Shown here one piece after another: positions 55,435-64,000 of a stretch of 64,000 nucleotides of DNA. The stretch covers positions 682,001 to 746,000 of the forward strand of contig NC_016486.1 of the NCBI RefSeq assembly GCF_000227115.2, written 5' to 3'. Source of the stretch: Naumovozyma dairenensis CBS 421 (Eukaryota > Ascomycota > Saccharomycetes > Saccharomycetales > Saccharomycetaceae). The notes beneath the pieces were generated by a model. That model did no database searches, was not told where the DNA came from, and saw only the letters and a list, made by a program, of their open reading frames with translations. The position numbers were made by a program, and so were the translations under genes. The first letter of the stretch is position 1. Each line of letters opens with the position of its first letter.

Positions 55435-56352
55435 ATGCAATTGTTCGGTAAAGTGTCGAGTTTCATTTCCTTATTGTTAGTTCAATGCATATTCCTTTCT
55501 CAGTACGTTAAAGGGCAAGCTTTTCAAATTGACAAGGCAAGCATAGAATTCCCAAATTCTGAAGAAATTGATACCATTGCCTTGGGCTCCATCGATTCTC
55601 AATTTAATAAATTTGATCAACCAATTGAAATCCATAAATCTGATGAAATCATTGAATTTAAGTTCAGTCTTAATAACTTAGAAGAACAACCAGCTCAAGT
55701 CACTTTATTATTTGGATTACCTCAAGAAAATTTAGAAACCACATTATATCCAACTATTCAAAAAAATGATAGTATTAGTGAGGAGGAGAAACCAGTATTT
55801 GACTACACATTCGAAATCAAAATTCAAGATTTGGACCCTATCTTATTAACTCATTCCGTTCATGAATTGAAACCATTAGTGTCCACTTTAATCGTCGCTG
55901 ATGAATCATTTGAATCTCAAGATAACTTATTCGTCCCAATATTTGATCTCTTCATTGTCAACAATGTCATTCAAGATGATAATAATAAGATTCTGAATGA
56001 TCCTGAAAGATTAGGAGCTAAAGAGGAAATCCGTTACACATTTGCTGAATCACCAAAGACTGTATCTCCATTCTTATCCTACATTTTCATGGGATTGATC
56101 ACCTTTGCCACTTTGGTTTTATTAATTTCTTGGAGTTCATCTGGAGCTATTAAGTTTGATAATTTACCAAGTGGGTTGGATTTCATTTATTTCCTCGTAT
56201 TTTTGGGAGCTATTGTTGGATTCGAATATATCTTTTCAAAGTATTACCTTGGTTCAACTATTTTTGATACTTTGCATGCAGCATTTTATTTGGGAGTCTT
56301 AGGGTTGATCGTTGGTACTAAGTTCCTAAGATCTGTCGGTAAAACTATTTAG
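55435..56352 (+). CDS. SWP1: Oligosaccharyltransferase subunit Swp1
   Basis: Delta subunit (ribophorin II homolog) of the ER oligosaccharyltransferase, which moves the glycan from dolichol to Asn in nascent proteins. 305 residues against 286. An N-terminal signal peptide (ISLLLVQCIFLSQYVKG, cleavage near residue 28) is followed by a lumenal domain. Three membrane helices lie near the C-terminus (about 213-235, 246-265 and 277-297). The stretch SPKTVSPFLSYIFMGLITFA is typical of the family. The start is the only sensible ATG, a few bases after a TATAA-like sequence that is part of the leader. Order LDO16-SWP1-IMP1 as in S. cerevisiae. Confidence 0.93.
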   Translation: MQLFGKVSSFISLLLVQCIFLSQYVKGQAFQIDKASIEFPNSEEIDTIALGSIDSQFNKFDQPIEIHKSDEIIEFKFSLNNLEEQPAQVTLLFGLPQENLETTLYPTIQKNDSISEEEKPVFDYTFEIKIQDLDPILLTHSVHELKPLVSTLIVADESFESQDNLFVPIFDLFIVNNVIQDDNNKILNDPERLGAKEEIRYTFAESPKTVSPFLSYIFMGLITFATLVLLISWSSSGAIKFDNLPSGLDFIYFLVFLGAIVGFEYIFSKYYLGSTIFDTLHAAFYLGVLGLIVGTKFLRSVGKTI

Positions 56353-56557
56353 ATGCAAGTATGCCCGTTCAATTGTCTTTTGCTTTATATCTTTTTTCAA
56401 TAATTTGTAGTCTACATTGAAAGAAATATTTACATATATATATATATATGTAAATATATATAGGAATTATTTTTATTGCTTCTGCACTCTATCTATCTTA
56501 TAGTCTATTCGAAATAATAATACACTATACTACTACTAACTAAGAAGGTATAACAAA

Positions 56558-57079
56558 TTATTCATTAATGTAATTGTTCGTGATTTTCCTAAACCCAAAA
56601 TATCCATATTTTTCACTCTTTTTCCATAATGATTGATTGAAATCATTAGCAGCTATAACTTTCCCCTTTATCAAAGCCATAGGCAGGGCATTATAACTCC
56701 TTGAATCCAAAGAATGTGAAAGATTATCACCAGTAATCCAAACATGACCCTTTGGCACTTGAATATAATCGCATTCATCACTACTAGGATCGATCCGTAT
56801 GAAATCACCAGGCATTCCAGTAATTCTTTTACATATTCGATGATTGGGATCTGTTGGTTTTACAGCAACTATAACATCCCCCATTTCACAATGATCACCA
56901 TCTCTACATCGTTTGGATACATGGACGTAATCATTGGATGCGGATAAGGTCGGGATCATGGATTCTCCTTTCGTTTCTGTGAATTCATAGATATAGGTAT
57001 GTGAAATGTGAAGGGTGCAAAGTGCCCTTATTATCGTCGTTGTCGAGGTGAAAACTCTTGAAAAAATTGACGCCGACAT
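56558..57079 (-). CDS. IMP1: Mitochondrial inner membrane protease subunit Imp1
   Basis: Signal-peptidase-type protease of the inner mitochondrial membrane that removes intermembrane-space sorting signals, for example from Cox2 and Cyb2. The first in-frame ATG is at 57077-57079 (the codon at 57085 is TTG), giving 173 residues against 190. Catalytic serine S40 lies in KGESMIPTLS and the general-base lysine K84 in RICKRITGMPGD, the same numbers as in yeast Imp1. Box E is GHVWITGDNLSHSLDSR.YN. A single N-terminal membrane anchor covers about 13-31. The C-terminus is shorter than in yeast. Confidence 0.95.
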   Translation of the reverse strand: MSASIFSRVFTSTTTIIRALCTLHISHTYIYEFTETKGESMIPTLSASNDYVHVSKRCRDGDHCEMGDVIVAVKPTDPNHRICKRITGMPGDFIRIDPSSDECDYIQVPKGHVWITGDNLSHSLDSRSYNALPMALIKGKVIAANDFNQSLWKKSEKYGYFGFRKITNNYINE

Positions 57080-57778
57080 TCCCAATCTTATTTACTTCAC
57101 AGAATCTAGTGATTTGTCGCTTGGAGATATAATTAAGACCCGCTGTGTGTGTTTGCCTTTTCCTTTTGGTTGTGGATAAAGTCTATCATATCAATTGGCA
57201 GGAAGTTTTTGTTAAATTTGCCAACACAACTAAAGGTTCAATTCTTTCTCCTGCTACTTTGGTGAAGTTCTATGGCGGCGCTACCAAAAATGGATCAATA
57301 TTTCTCATTTCAATGTATATCTAATTTATAGGATTATGATCCATTCTGGAATTTAGTATATCGCGAGCATATATTACTTCATGAATATTGCAAGTCATTT
57401 TCTGTATTTTCTGGCGTTAACTCAACTCTTATTATTATTTTCTATTCATTTATTTAAAAAAAATACGTAGTTTGGCCCGTTATATAAACTCCGCGGAGTT
57501 CAAGTTGTTGTTCATATATATACTCCGTGGACCCTAATGCTGCAACTTGCAAGAGAAAAATTAAGGGTGGCCGTTTTATCCTTTATCAAAGTAATACAAT
57601 ATAACCTACTAAGTTCCCATTTGAATTACCCCGTATCTAGGGAAGTAATTACTATTTCAGAGTTGCATACCAGTATTATCTCCGCTAATACTTAGCTCTG
57701 TTAGTAGATCTGTTTATTTGCCACAACTTGATATTAAACGTACCCAAAAAACCAAAAATTTTTTTTGAACTAGAAAAA
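57080..57778. promoter_or_regulatory. IMP1 / YIM1 copy 1 divergent promoter with two PDREs
   Basis: TCCGCGGA, the canonical Pdr1/Pdr3 element, at 57490-57497 lies within a 14-bp perfect palindrome (57487-57500). A variant, TCCGTGGA, is at 57524-57531 and is followed directly by ACCCTAA (Tbf1-like). Both PDREs lie 250-290 bp upstream of the YIM1 copy 1 ATG, which suggests control by the pleiotropic drug-resistance regulators. Confidence 0.65.
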
Positions 57779-58909
57779 ATGACAAATATCGTAACAAGGA
57801 AATCCGTCACATTCATAAACAATCAAACCCCACCAACAATCACTAAATCCACTTTGGATTTGGATACATGTTACAACGATAATGAAATTGTCATTGAGGT
57901 CCATGCCGCATCTATAAATCCAATTGATGTTGGTCTTCATGAACTTGCATTTGCCAAAATATCCACTTCAAAGGCAAAAGGGTATGGTCAAGATTATAGT
58001 GGTGTTATTATTCGCAAAGGTGTTAAAGTGGCTCCTATCTGGGACATTGGGGATAATGTGAACGGTATGTATGCTCATGCTTATGGAGGACAAGGTACAT
58101 TGAGTAATTATGTAATTTTGAATCCATCTAGACAATCTGCTATTGGTCATATTGTACCCTCTAATGATATCGTACAGGAAAAAGGTGATCCTACTGTTGC
58201 TAAAAAGAATGATGAATTTGTTAAGAGTGCTTCCTGGCCACTCGTGTTTGGGACAGCTTATTATTCATTATTAGGTCAAGGTCAGGTTTGGAATAAAAAC
58301 TCAATGATTTTGGTTTATGGTGCTTCTACTTCTGTCAGTAATTGTTTTGTTCAAATTGCTAAGAATCAATTACATATCGGAACTGTTGTCGGAATTTGTA
58401 GTTCTAAGGCAATGGAAGAAAATAAACAAGCTGGGTTCGATTATACAGTTCCATATGATCAAGGTGATGGATTCATTGCTAACCTTAGAGAATTGATGAA
58501 AACTCCAGACTTTGCGGGTAAGAAATTTGATTTGATATTTGATTCCGTTGGTACAAGTGAATTTTATCCGGTTATGGGAGAATTCTTGAAACCAAGAAGT
58601 GAAAATTCTTACTATGTTACCGTTGTCGGTCCTAAAAAACCAGAACGTTTCACTGCAAGGGAAATGATGAGTCTTTATTCCTTCTCTGCACCGGTTAGAA
58701 CATTCAATCCATGGAGATCATTCAATTACAAAGGTATTTTTGACTTCCCAAGTAAAATCTATATGGATTTAGCAGCACGTATGCTCACTTTGGGAAGGTT
58801 TACACCAAAGGTTGATTCTGTGTATAAATTTGAAGAATTTCAAGAGGCCATTGATAAACTTCTTTCTGGTAACGTAAAGGGCAAAGTTGTTATCCAAATT
58901 AAAGAATGA
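57779..58909 (+). CDS. YIM1: Yim1-like medium-chain reductase, tandem copy 1
   Basis: Member of the zinc-free quinone-reductase branch of the medium-chain dehydrogenase superfamily. S. cerevisiae Yim1 (YMR152W) is linked to DNA-damage resistance and lipid particles; its substrate is unknown. 376 residues from ATG 57779 (MTNIVTRKSVTFINNQTPP); the frame upstream opens only with TTG. Conserved: EVHAASINPIDVG, DYSGVI, VFGTAYYSL, the cofactor-binding YGASTSVSNCFVQIAKN, FDLIFDSVG and a C-terminal GKVVIQIKE. Zinc-ligand cysteines are absent. It is the most diverged of the three copies in its N-terminal third, but in the middle it is almost the same as copy 3. Its promoter carries the PDRE pair. Confidence 0.93.
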   Translation: MTNIVTRKSVTFINNQTPPTITKSTLDLDTCYNDNEIVIEVHAASINPIDVGLHELAFAKISTSKAKGYGQDYSGVIIRKGVKVAPIWDIGDNVNGMYAHAYGGQGTLSNYVILNPSRQSAIGHIVPSNDIVQEKGDPTVAKKNDEFVKSASWPLVFGTAYYSLLGQGQVWNKNSMILVYGASTSVSNCFVQIAKNQLHIGTVVGICSSKAMEENKQAGFDYTVPYDQGDGFIANLRELMKTPDFAGKKFDLIFDSVGTSEFYPVMGEFLKPRSENSYYVTVVGPKKPERFTAREMMSLYSFSAPVRTFNPWRSFNYKGIFDFPSKIYMDLAARMLTLGRFTPKVDSVYKFEEFQEAIDKLLSGNVKGKVVIQIKE

Positions 58910-60176
58910 TAAGCCCTTTATTTTATAGCGGCCCTAGATTAGATTATTATGGTTTAATTATATAATGCTTATATATGTAAATGGTATAGTCCTGAGTTCA
59001 TTTTGATCTTGTGTAACCTACGTGGAATATTTCCATCTCAACGTAAGGCAGTCCACTGGCATATAACGATCATAATATTTCATGTAAGGGACCCGTCGTG
59101 GCGCTATCATATACAAAAAAAATACCATGTTTGGTTGTCAGTGCTTACTTGTACATGAGGTACATGAAGTTAGGCATTGAGGGACTTGTTTACAAGGATT
59201 CTGTATCAAGTGAACTAAAGTTCTATGATTCTTAACACAGTTTCTAGTAATATTTTCCAGACTAATTACGTAAGGTTTTAAACCATACCTTGTTGTTAAT
59301 ATATAAACTTAATGATGGGGTAGTATTAGCTGGATACTAATTGTATCCCGATCAAGTATAACGAAGATCATAGTCAAGTGTATTGCACGCATATGTGGCA
59401 CGCCGAACTTGACGATCCATTCAAGAACCTACTGTACTTAATGATAACTTCACAGCCCAAACTACTTCGGGAACGGTTACTCATCTACAAGCCTTAAGTA
59501 ATAACCTTATCATCCCTTACATTTTCCTATATGACCGAAACCTATATATTTATACCTACATGTGGTTAATAGATAATTCTGGACTACCGATAAGAGATAA
59601 TTTACATGAACAGTTTACAGGCCCTAGTAGAGACCATACTCTACATGCGCATGTACGAACGTATCCAGGGGAGATACTAAAAAAAGTCTCCACGGCCCGC
59701 GGCCCGTGGTAAATTTTTCTGTTCACGTTGTTTGTCTGGATAAAAGAGCTTCCTCACAGTTTTTCCTTACAGTAAGATGCTATTATCTGTACAACTTGTG
59801 CAATACCAGAAATGCAGTATCCCAAGTACGTACCTACGTACAGATAATATGAATCTGGAATGTACCAGAATCTTAAAAATATATTACAAAAAGACGTAGG
59901 CCGGGTTGGACGTTACTTTAGACTTATATCTGCTTCGAAGGGTCCTTGAAAAAACAGTGTTATACAAAACACGGGCTTCTATATTGAAGATCTAGAGAAC
60001 AGGTTAACAAAAGGGATCCTTTTATAGTAAAAAACCCTTATTTCGATCACACTCTGTAACTACATCTTATATTAGAACTTCTATCATCCCAAGAAGACCG
60101 ACCAGACGACACTTACCTATCTTATTACGATAGACGACATTTTTAAGAAACAGAAAAAATAAAAAATAGAAAAAAT
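58910..60176. other. YIM1 copy 1-2 spacer
   Basis: 1.27 kb. Holds the LTR-like repeat copy B (separate entry), a palindromic TTACGTAA Yap-type site at 59266-59273 just before that repeat, and a GC-rich block with CCACGG and CCGTGG arms at 59690-59709. No gene was seen. Confidence 0.45.
59280..59612. repeat. Dispersed LTR-like repeat, copy B
   Basis: About 330 bp related to 40398-40748 in the same orientation, with the same order of blocks (AAACCATACCT, GATGGGGTAGTAT, TCAAGTATAACGAAGATCAT, AGTGTATTGCACGC, a TATATATTTATACC block, TTAATAGATAA). A possible left end is TGTTGTTAAT at 59291. It looks like a decayed solo LTR lying within the YIM1 tandem array. Confidence 0.6.
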
Positions 60177-61295
60177 ATGACAAACATCGTCACCAGAAAA
60201 ACAGTTACTTTCATAAACAACCAAACCCCACCAACAATCACTGAAACCACATTAGATTTAGACACATGCTACAACAGTAATGAAATTGTTATCGAGGTCC
60301 ACGCAGCTGCCCTAAATCCTATTGATTTCGTAGTTCACGAATTCAGTCATCCAAAATTGACCAGTTCAACACCAAAGGGTTACTCTCGTGATTATAGTGG
60401 TATAATCATACGTAAAGGTGCTGAAGTAGCTCCAATTTGGGACATTGGAGACCATGTGAATGGTATGTTCCATCATGTCTACGCTGACCAAGGTTCGTTA
60501 ACTAATTATTTGATCTTGGACCCTACAAAGAAACCAGCTATAGGTCATATTGTTGAAAATCCATCTACTTCTTCTTCTTCAGAGAATGGTATTAATAATA
60601 ATAAATTTGTTACAAATGCAGCTTGGCCACTTGTGTTTGGAACTGCATATACAGCGTTGATAGACCAGGGACAAATTTGGAACAATGACTCGAGAATCTT
60701 AGTGATTGGTGCTTCTACTTCTGTTAGTAACTGTTTTGTTCAAATTGCCAAGAATCAATTACATGTTGGAACTGTAGTCGGTATCTGTAGTAGTAAATCG
60801 GCGGAATATAACAAAAAGATGGGGTACGATTATACTGTTTCGTATGATGAAGGTGACGGGACAATTTCAAACCTTAGAAAGTTAATGGAAACTCCAGAAT
60901 TCTCTGGTAAAAAATTTGATTTAATTTTTGATTCTGTTGGAAACAGTGAATTTTTCCCAGTTATTCATGAGTTTTTAAAGCCAAAATGTGACAATTCATA
61001 TTATCTTACTGTCGTTGGTGATGTAAAAGTCACTTATGAGGCTCCTAGTTTAATAAGGATGGCATCTTTGTCTGCCCCATTGAGGATGTACAATCCATGG
61101 AGTTCATTCAATTATAAAGCCTTTTTTGTTCCACCAAGGAAAGATTGGATGGATTTTGCGGCACGTATGATTACTCTTGACAGATTTACTCCACAAATCG
61201 ATTCAGTGTTCAAATTTGAAGAATTTCAAGATGCTCTTAAAAGACTACGTTCCAATAAGGCAAAAGGGAAAGTTGTCATTTCCATAAAGGAGTAA
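60177..61295 (+). CDS. YIM1: Yim1-like medium-chain reductase, tandem copy 2
   Basis: 372 residues, start MTNIVTRKTVTFINNQTPPT after an A-rich leader. Same fold as copies 1 and 3: EVHAAALNPIDFV, PKGYSRDYSGIIIRKG, the cofactor loop IGASTSVSNCFVQIAKNQL, FDLIFDSVGNSEFFPV, ending KGKVVISIKE. The loop after residue 133 is serine-rich (STSSSSENG) and differs in each copy. The stretch encoded at 60375-60475 is almost the same at the DNA level as in copy 3, whereas the middle is more diverged, so conversion between copies is likely. S. cerevisiae has only one YIM1 at this position. Confidence 0.93.
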   Translation: MTNIVTRKTVTFINNQTPPTITETTLDLDTCYNSNEIVIEVHAAALNPIDFVVHEFSHPKLTSSTPKGYSRDYSGIIIRKGAEVAPIWDIGDHVNGMFHHVYADQGSLTNYLILDPTKKPAIGHIVENPSTSSSSENGINNNKFVTNAAWPLVFGTAYTALIDQGQIWNNDSRILVIGASTSVSNCFVQIAKNQLHVGTVVGICSSKSAEYNKKMGYDYTVSYDEGDGTISNLRKLMETPEFSGKKFDLIFDSVGNSEFFPVIHEFLKPKCDNSYYLTVVGDVKVTYEAPSLIRMASLSAPLRMYNPWSSFNYKAFFVPPRKDWMDFAARMITLDRFTPQIDSVFKFEEFQDALKRLRSNKAKGKVVISIKE

Positions 61296-61665
61296 TGAAT
61301 TATATACATCTAGGTTCTCTTATCACAATTTGTAACATCTGTTTTATATTTATTTATTTCTAGTTGCAGCCTTTATAATGACACGTTAAAATTAGAATTG
61401 TCATGGATTCAAAGTTGAAGTGTTACCTTTGCCAGTAGAGGTGTTATCATATCTTTTCACCGGAGAGACATTCGTGGCGTTACTTACATTCCAGTCTGTC
61501 TGTTCCTAAAGATTAGTAATTTCGTATATAACAAGCCCGAGTGGATCTTTTCTTTTAATATGATTAAGTAAGGCATATATAACCCCTGTCCAAAACCTCG
61601 AACACACCTTTTGCAGTTACTAGATTTGTAATTGAGAACCCCAGATAAAATTAATAAATATCAAA
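61296..61665. promoter_or_regulatory. YIM1 copy 3 promoter with a Yap-type site
   Basis: 370 bp. TTAGTAA (61513-61519; TTACTAA on the other strand) matches the Yap1 response element about 150 bp upstream of the copy 3 start. Otherwise AT-rich with nothing recognised. Confidence 0.45.
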
Positions 61666-62814
61666 ATGGCAAGCATCGTAACAAGAAAAGCTGTTACGTT
61701 CATAAATAATCAGACACCAGCTACAATTACTGAGTCTACTTTGGATTTAGACAAGTGTTATAATGAAAATGAAATAGTGATTGAAGTCCATGCAGCAGCA
61801 TTGAACCCCGTCGACTTCTTACTCCATGAATTCTCCAATCCAAGACTCTCTACTAAGAATCCAAAGGGTTACTCTCGTGATTATAGTGGTATAATCGTAC
61901 GTAAAGGTGCTAAAGTGGCTCCAATTTGGGATATTGGAGATCATGTAAATGGTATGTTTTCTCATGTCTACGGCGAGCAAGGTACGTTGACCAACTATTT
62001 GATATTGGACCCTGTTAAACAGTCATCAATCAGTCACATCGTTCAAAACTCCTCTGCTGCTATCGATGTTGGGAAGAAAGTCCCAGATGAAATTGAGGAT
62101 AGGAGTGGAACGAAAAGGGATGACTTTGTTAAGAATGCTGCTTGGCCCCTTGTATTTGGTACAGCTTATTCGTGCTTAATGGAACAAGGTCAAGTTTGGG
62201 ATAAGGACTCAAGAATCTTAGTGTTAGGTGCTTCCACTGCTGTTAGTAACTGTTTGGTTCAAATTGCTAAGAATCAATTACATGTCGGAACCGTTGTCGG
62301 AATTTGCAGTTCCAAATCATTGACGTACAACAAAGAAATCGGGTTCGATTATACAGTTGCGTATGATCAAGGTGATGGATTCATCGCTAACCTTAGAGAA
62401 TTGATGAAAACTCCAGAATTTGTCGGTAAAAAGTTTGATTTGATTTGTGATTCTGTCGGGACAAGTGAGTTTTTCCCCGTTATTCAAGAGTTCTTAAAGC
62501 CAAGAAATGAAAATTCGTATTATGTTACTGTCAGTGGTAATGAGAAATATGATTATAAAAACCCAACTCTTGGGAATTTTGTCACTATTTCTGGTCCTGT
62601 GAGAAGGTTCAATCCATGGAGAACATTCAATTATAAGGGTATAATAGTTTCCCCAAACCAAGCATATATGGACCTTGGGAACCGTATGATAACTCTGGGT
62701 AGATTTGCCCCTAGAATTGACTCCGTGTATAAATTCGAAGAATTTCAGGAAGCTATCGACAGACTTCGTTCGAATAGAGCAAAGGGTAAAGTCGTTATCA
62801 CTATCAAGGAATAA
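61666..62814 (+). CDS. YIM1: Yim1-like medium-chain reductase, tandem copy 3
   Basis: 382 residues, start MASIVTRKAVTFINNQTPAT in a good AAAATGG context. It has the family marks seen in copies 1 and 2 (EVHAAALNPVDFL, PKGYSRDYSGIIVRKG, LGASTAVSNCLVQIAKNQL, KGKVVITIKE). One difference is FDLICDSVG where the other two have FDLIFDSVG. A longer acidic loop lies at about 130-150 (VGKKVPDEIEDRSGTKRDD). Its N-terminal third follows copy 2 and its middle (YDQGDGFIANLRELMKTPEF) follows copy 1, a mosaic pattern. It is the copy next to NUP53, so it occupies the ancestral YIM1-NUP53 border. Confidence 0.93.
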   Translation: MASIVTRKAVTFINNQTPATITESTLDLDKCYNENEIVIEVHAAALNPVDFLLHEFSNPRLSTKNPKGYSRDYSGIIVRKGAKVAPIWDIGDHVNGMFSHVYGEQGTLTNYLILDPVKQSSISHIVQNSSAAIDVGKKVPDEIEDRSGTKRDDFVKNAAWPLVFGTAYSCLMEQGQVWDKDSRILVLGASTAVSNCLVQIAKNQLHVGTVVGICSSKSLTYNKEIGFDYTVAYDQGDGFIANLRELMKTPEFVGKKFDLICDSVGTSEFFPVIQEFLKPRNENSYYVTVSGNEKYDYKNPTLGNFVTISGPVRRFNPWRTFNYKGIIVSPNQAYMDLGNRMITLGRFAPRIDSVYKFEEFQEAIDRLRSNRAKGKVVITIKE

Positions 62815-63558
62815 TGGGTCGTTTGTTTTATATACTTCTTATATTTTCTACACACTTATTTTATGGTATTTTAACATGTAAGTAATATAACTTTGTACAC
62901 ATGGTAGATATATTTATACATCTAAATATATGTGTATATGCTTATAACGTCGTGACAAACAGATATTTCTTGAGATACCAACTCAGGGCAACCAGGCATT
63001 CTTGAAAGGACTTTTATTATACGCAGATATTAAGTTGGTTTACCCATCAAGAGAAACTTACGGTTTGTAAATCACGAAGAAGAACCTATCGCTCATTAGA
63101 TAACTCTCGTTGTACATAACTACGCATCCACTTTCTGAGATTGCCAGTCGACTGTCTGAAAGAAGAGCTAACATTTATACACAAAATTGGAGTACACCAA
63201 TCTTAAACATTAAACAAAAGGATACATGGAGAAATTCTTTATAATCTATGCCTGGGGTACTCTAGTTAATTTACTTGTGCTAATCTATTTAAGAAGTATC
63301 ACTCTGAGCATCCATACTTTAAATTTTGCACGTGACCTCAAACCTTCCCAAACAAAAAATTTTAAAACAAGAGAAGTTGATAATGAAAACGTATGGATAT
63401 AGCAAACAAGTATCATGAACAAACCATTTCAACAGTTGAAATCTCAATAGAATTTGTAGTCTGTCGTAGAGATTGATACAATTTGACCCAGACTTCTTAT
63501 TAAAGGACACCTTTCTCTTATCTGTTCCAGCCACTACACCTATAACCATTACTCTATA
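62815..63558. other. YIM1 copy 3 / NUP53 intergenic region
   Basis: 744 bp, AT-rich, with a TATA-rich patch (62925-62945). The minus-strand ORF at 63319-63573 overlaps the NUP53 start and has no similarity. No other element was seen. Confidence 0.35.
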
Positions 63559-64000
63559 ATGTTTGGGACACAATATACGTCATCGAGTGGAACTCAATCA
63601 CAACCTTCCACAAATGTTAGTACAAATAGGTTCGCAAACGTCTCAATATTATCTCATGATCCAGTGACAAATAGGCAACTACCCTATCAGTATCAAAGTC
63701 AACAGCTGCAGCAGGGGCAAGGACAACAACTTCCACAGCAGGGGCAACAACAACAAACACTACAGCAACAGCAACAGGCTCAACACTCGTCATATACATC
63801 AAATTTTGCGCAGAACTCTAATACTCCGACTTGGTATAATAATCCAAAGAAAAGAGTCATCCCACAAAATATTGTCAAAAGGTCTACTAGAGGAACATCT
63901 TCGTCTTCTCCGCTGAGAAGTGAATCTTCTGATAACTCCATTAGAAGTAAGCGTTCAATCAATTTCGCAAATAGCAATACAATAAATAAAAGCACAAACG
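63559..64000 (+). CDS. NUP53: Nucleoporin Nup53 (partial, 3' end outside window)
   Basis: The frame is open from ATG 63559 (MFGTQYTSSSGTQSQ) to the right edge, 147 codons. The glutamine-rich stretch (about 47-75) is followed by WYNNPKKRVIPQNIVKRS, which matches the yeast Nup53 motif WFNNPRKRAIPNSIIKRS, then a serine-rich SPLRSESSDNS. Nup53 with Nup170 and Nup192 links the inner ring of the pore to the membrane; its RRM-like domain and amphipathic end would lie outside the window. The paralog ASM4/NUP59 is possible from sequence, but YIM1-NUP53 adjacency favours NUP53. Confidence 0.85.
   Translation, partial: MFGTQYTSSSGTQSQPSTNVSTNRFANVSILSHDPVTNRQLPYQYQSQQLQQGQGQQLPQQGQQQQTLQQQQQAQHSSYTSNFAQNSNTPTWYNNPKKRVIPQNIVKRSTRGTSSSSPLRSESSDNSIRSKRSINFANSNTINKSTN

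Overview
This window is nuclear DNA of a budding yeast (Saccharomycetaceae). About thirty protein genes are recognisable, and almost all are orthologs of Saccharomyces cerevisiae chromosome XIII genes in the YMR122-YMR153 interval, in nearly the same order and orientation. The three introns found use strict yeast signals (GTATGT, TACTAAC). Coding regions are rich in Q and N runs and intergenic DNA is AT-rich. Genes that share this neighbourhood in S. cerevisiae but are missing here (ECM16, RPL15B, RRB1, SUB2) and a SERF gene that S. cerevisiae keeps on the sister block (beside NDE2) point to a post-whole-genome-duplication lineage with its own pattern of loss. Naumovozyma or Kazachstania is the likely group; the species is not determined. 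All family comparisons are from memory, without database searches.

Layout: POM152 (runs off the left edge), SAS2, DLT1, STO1, EPO1, a decayed unidentified gene with an abutting inverted partial copy, PKR1 and NCW1 (1-16.4 kb). Then JLP2, REC114, ERG29, GID8, GAT2, PSO2, CIN4 and RIM11 (18-35 kb). An accessory insertion follows between RIM11 and SIP5: two tandem ADH6-type NADPH alcohol dehydrogenases and an aldo-keto reductase (35-40 kb). Next come SIP5, the divergent ribosomal-protein pair RPL13B/RPS16A (both with introns), FDO1, NDE1, SERF and TIF34 (41-52 kb). The right end carries the LDO45/LDO16 nested gene, SWP1, IMP1, a tandem triplication of YIM1 and the start of NUP53 (53-64 kb).

The most interesting locus is LDO45/LDO16 at 53504-55231. 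Two adjacent ORFs in different frames are joined by a predicted 207-nt intron into one lipid-droplet protein, while the second ORF also contains a complete LDO16. Splice signals, frame and a competing nearby AG can all be read from the sequence, and a 10-codon uORF ends on the LDO45 start codon (ATGA overlap). Other points of note: a one-base frameshift near the 3' end of RPL13B; a Gly-to-Lys change in the acetyl-CoA loop of SAS2; a 60% GC island at the 3' end of CIN4; mosaic similarity among the YIM1 copies; a pair of LTR-like repeats beside the two reductase clusters; and regulatory sites that fit their genes (URS1 at REC114, AR1 at ERG29, PDREs at YIM1, Rap1/HOMOL1 at the ribosomal-protein pair).

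No tRNA gene, complete transposon, centromere or CRISPR array was seen.
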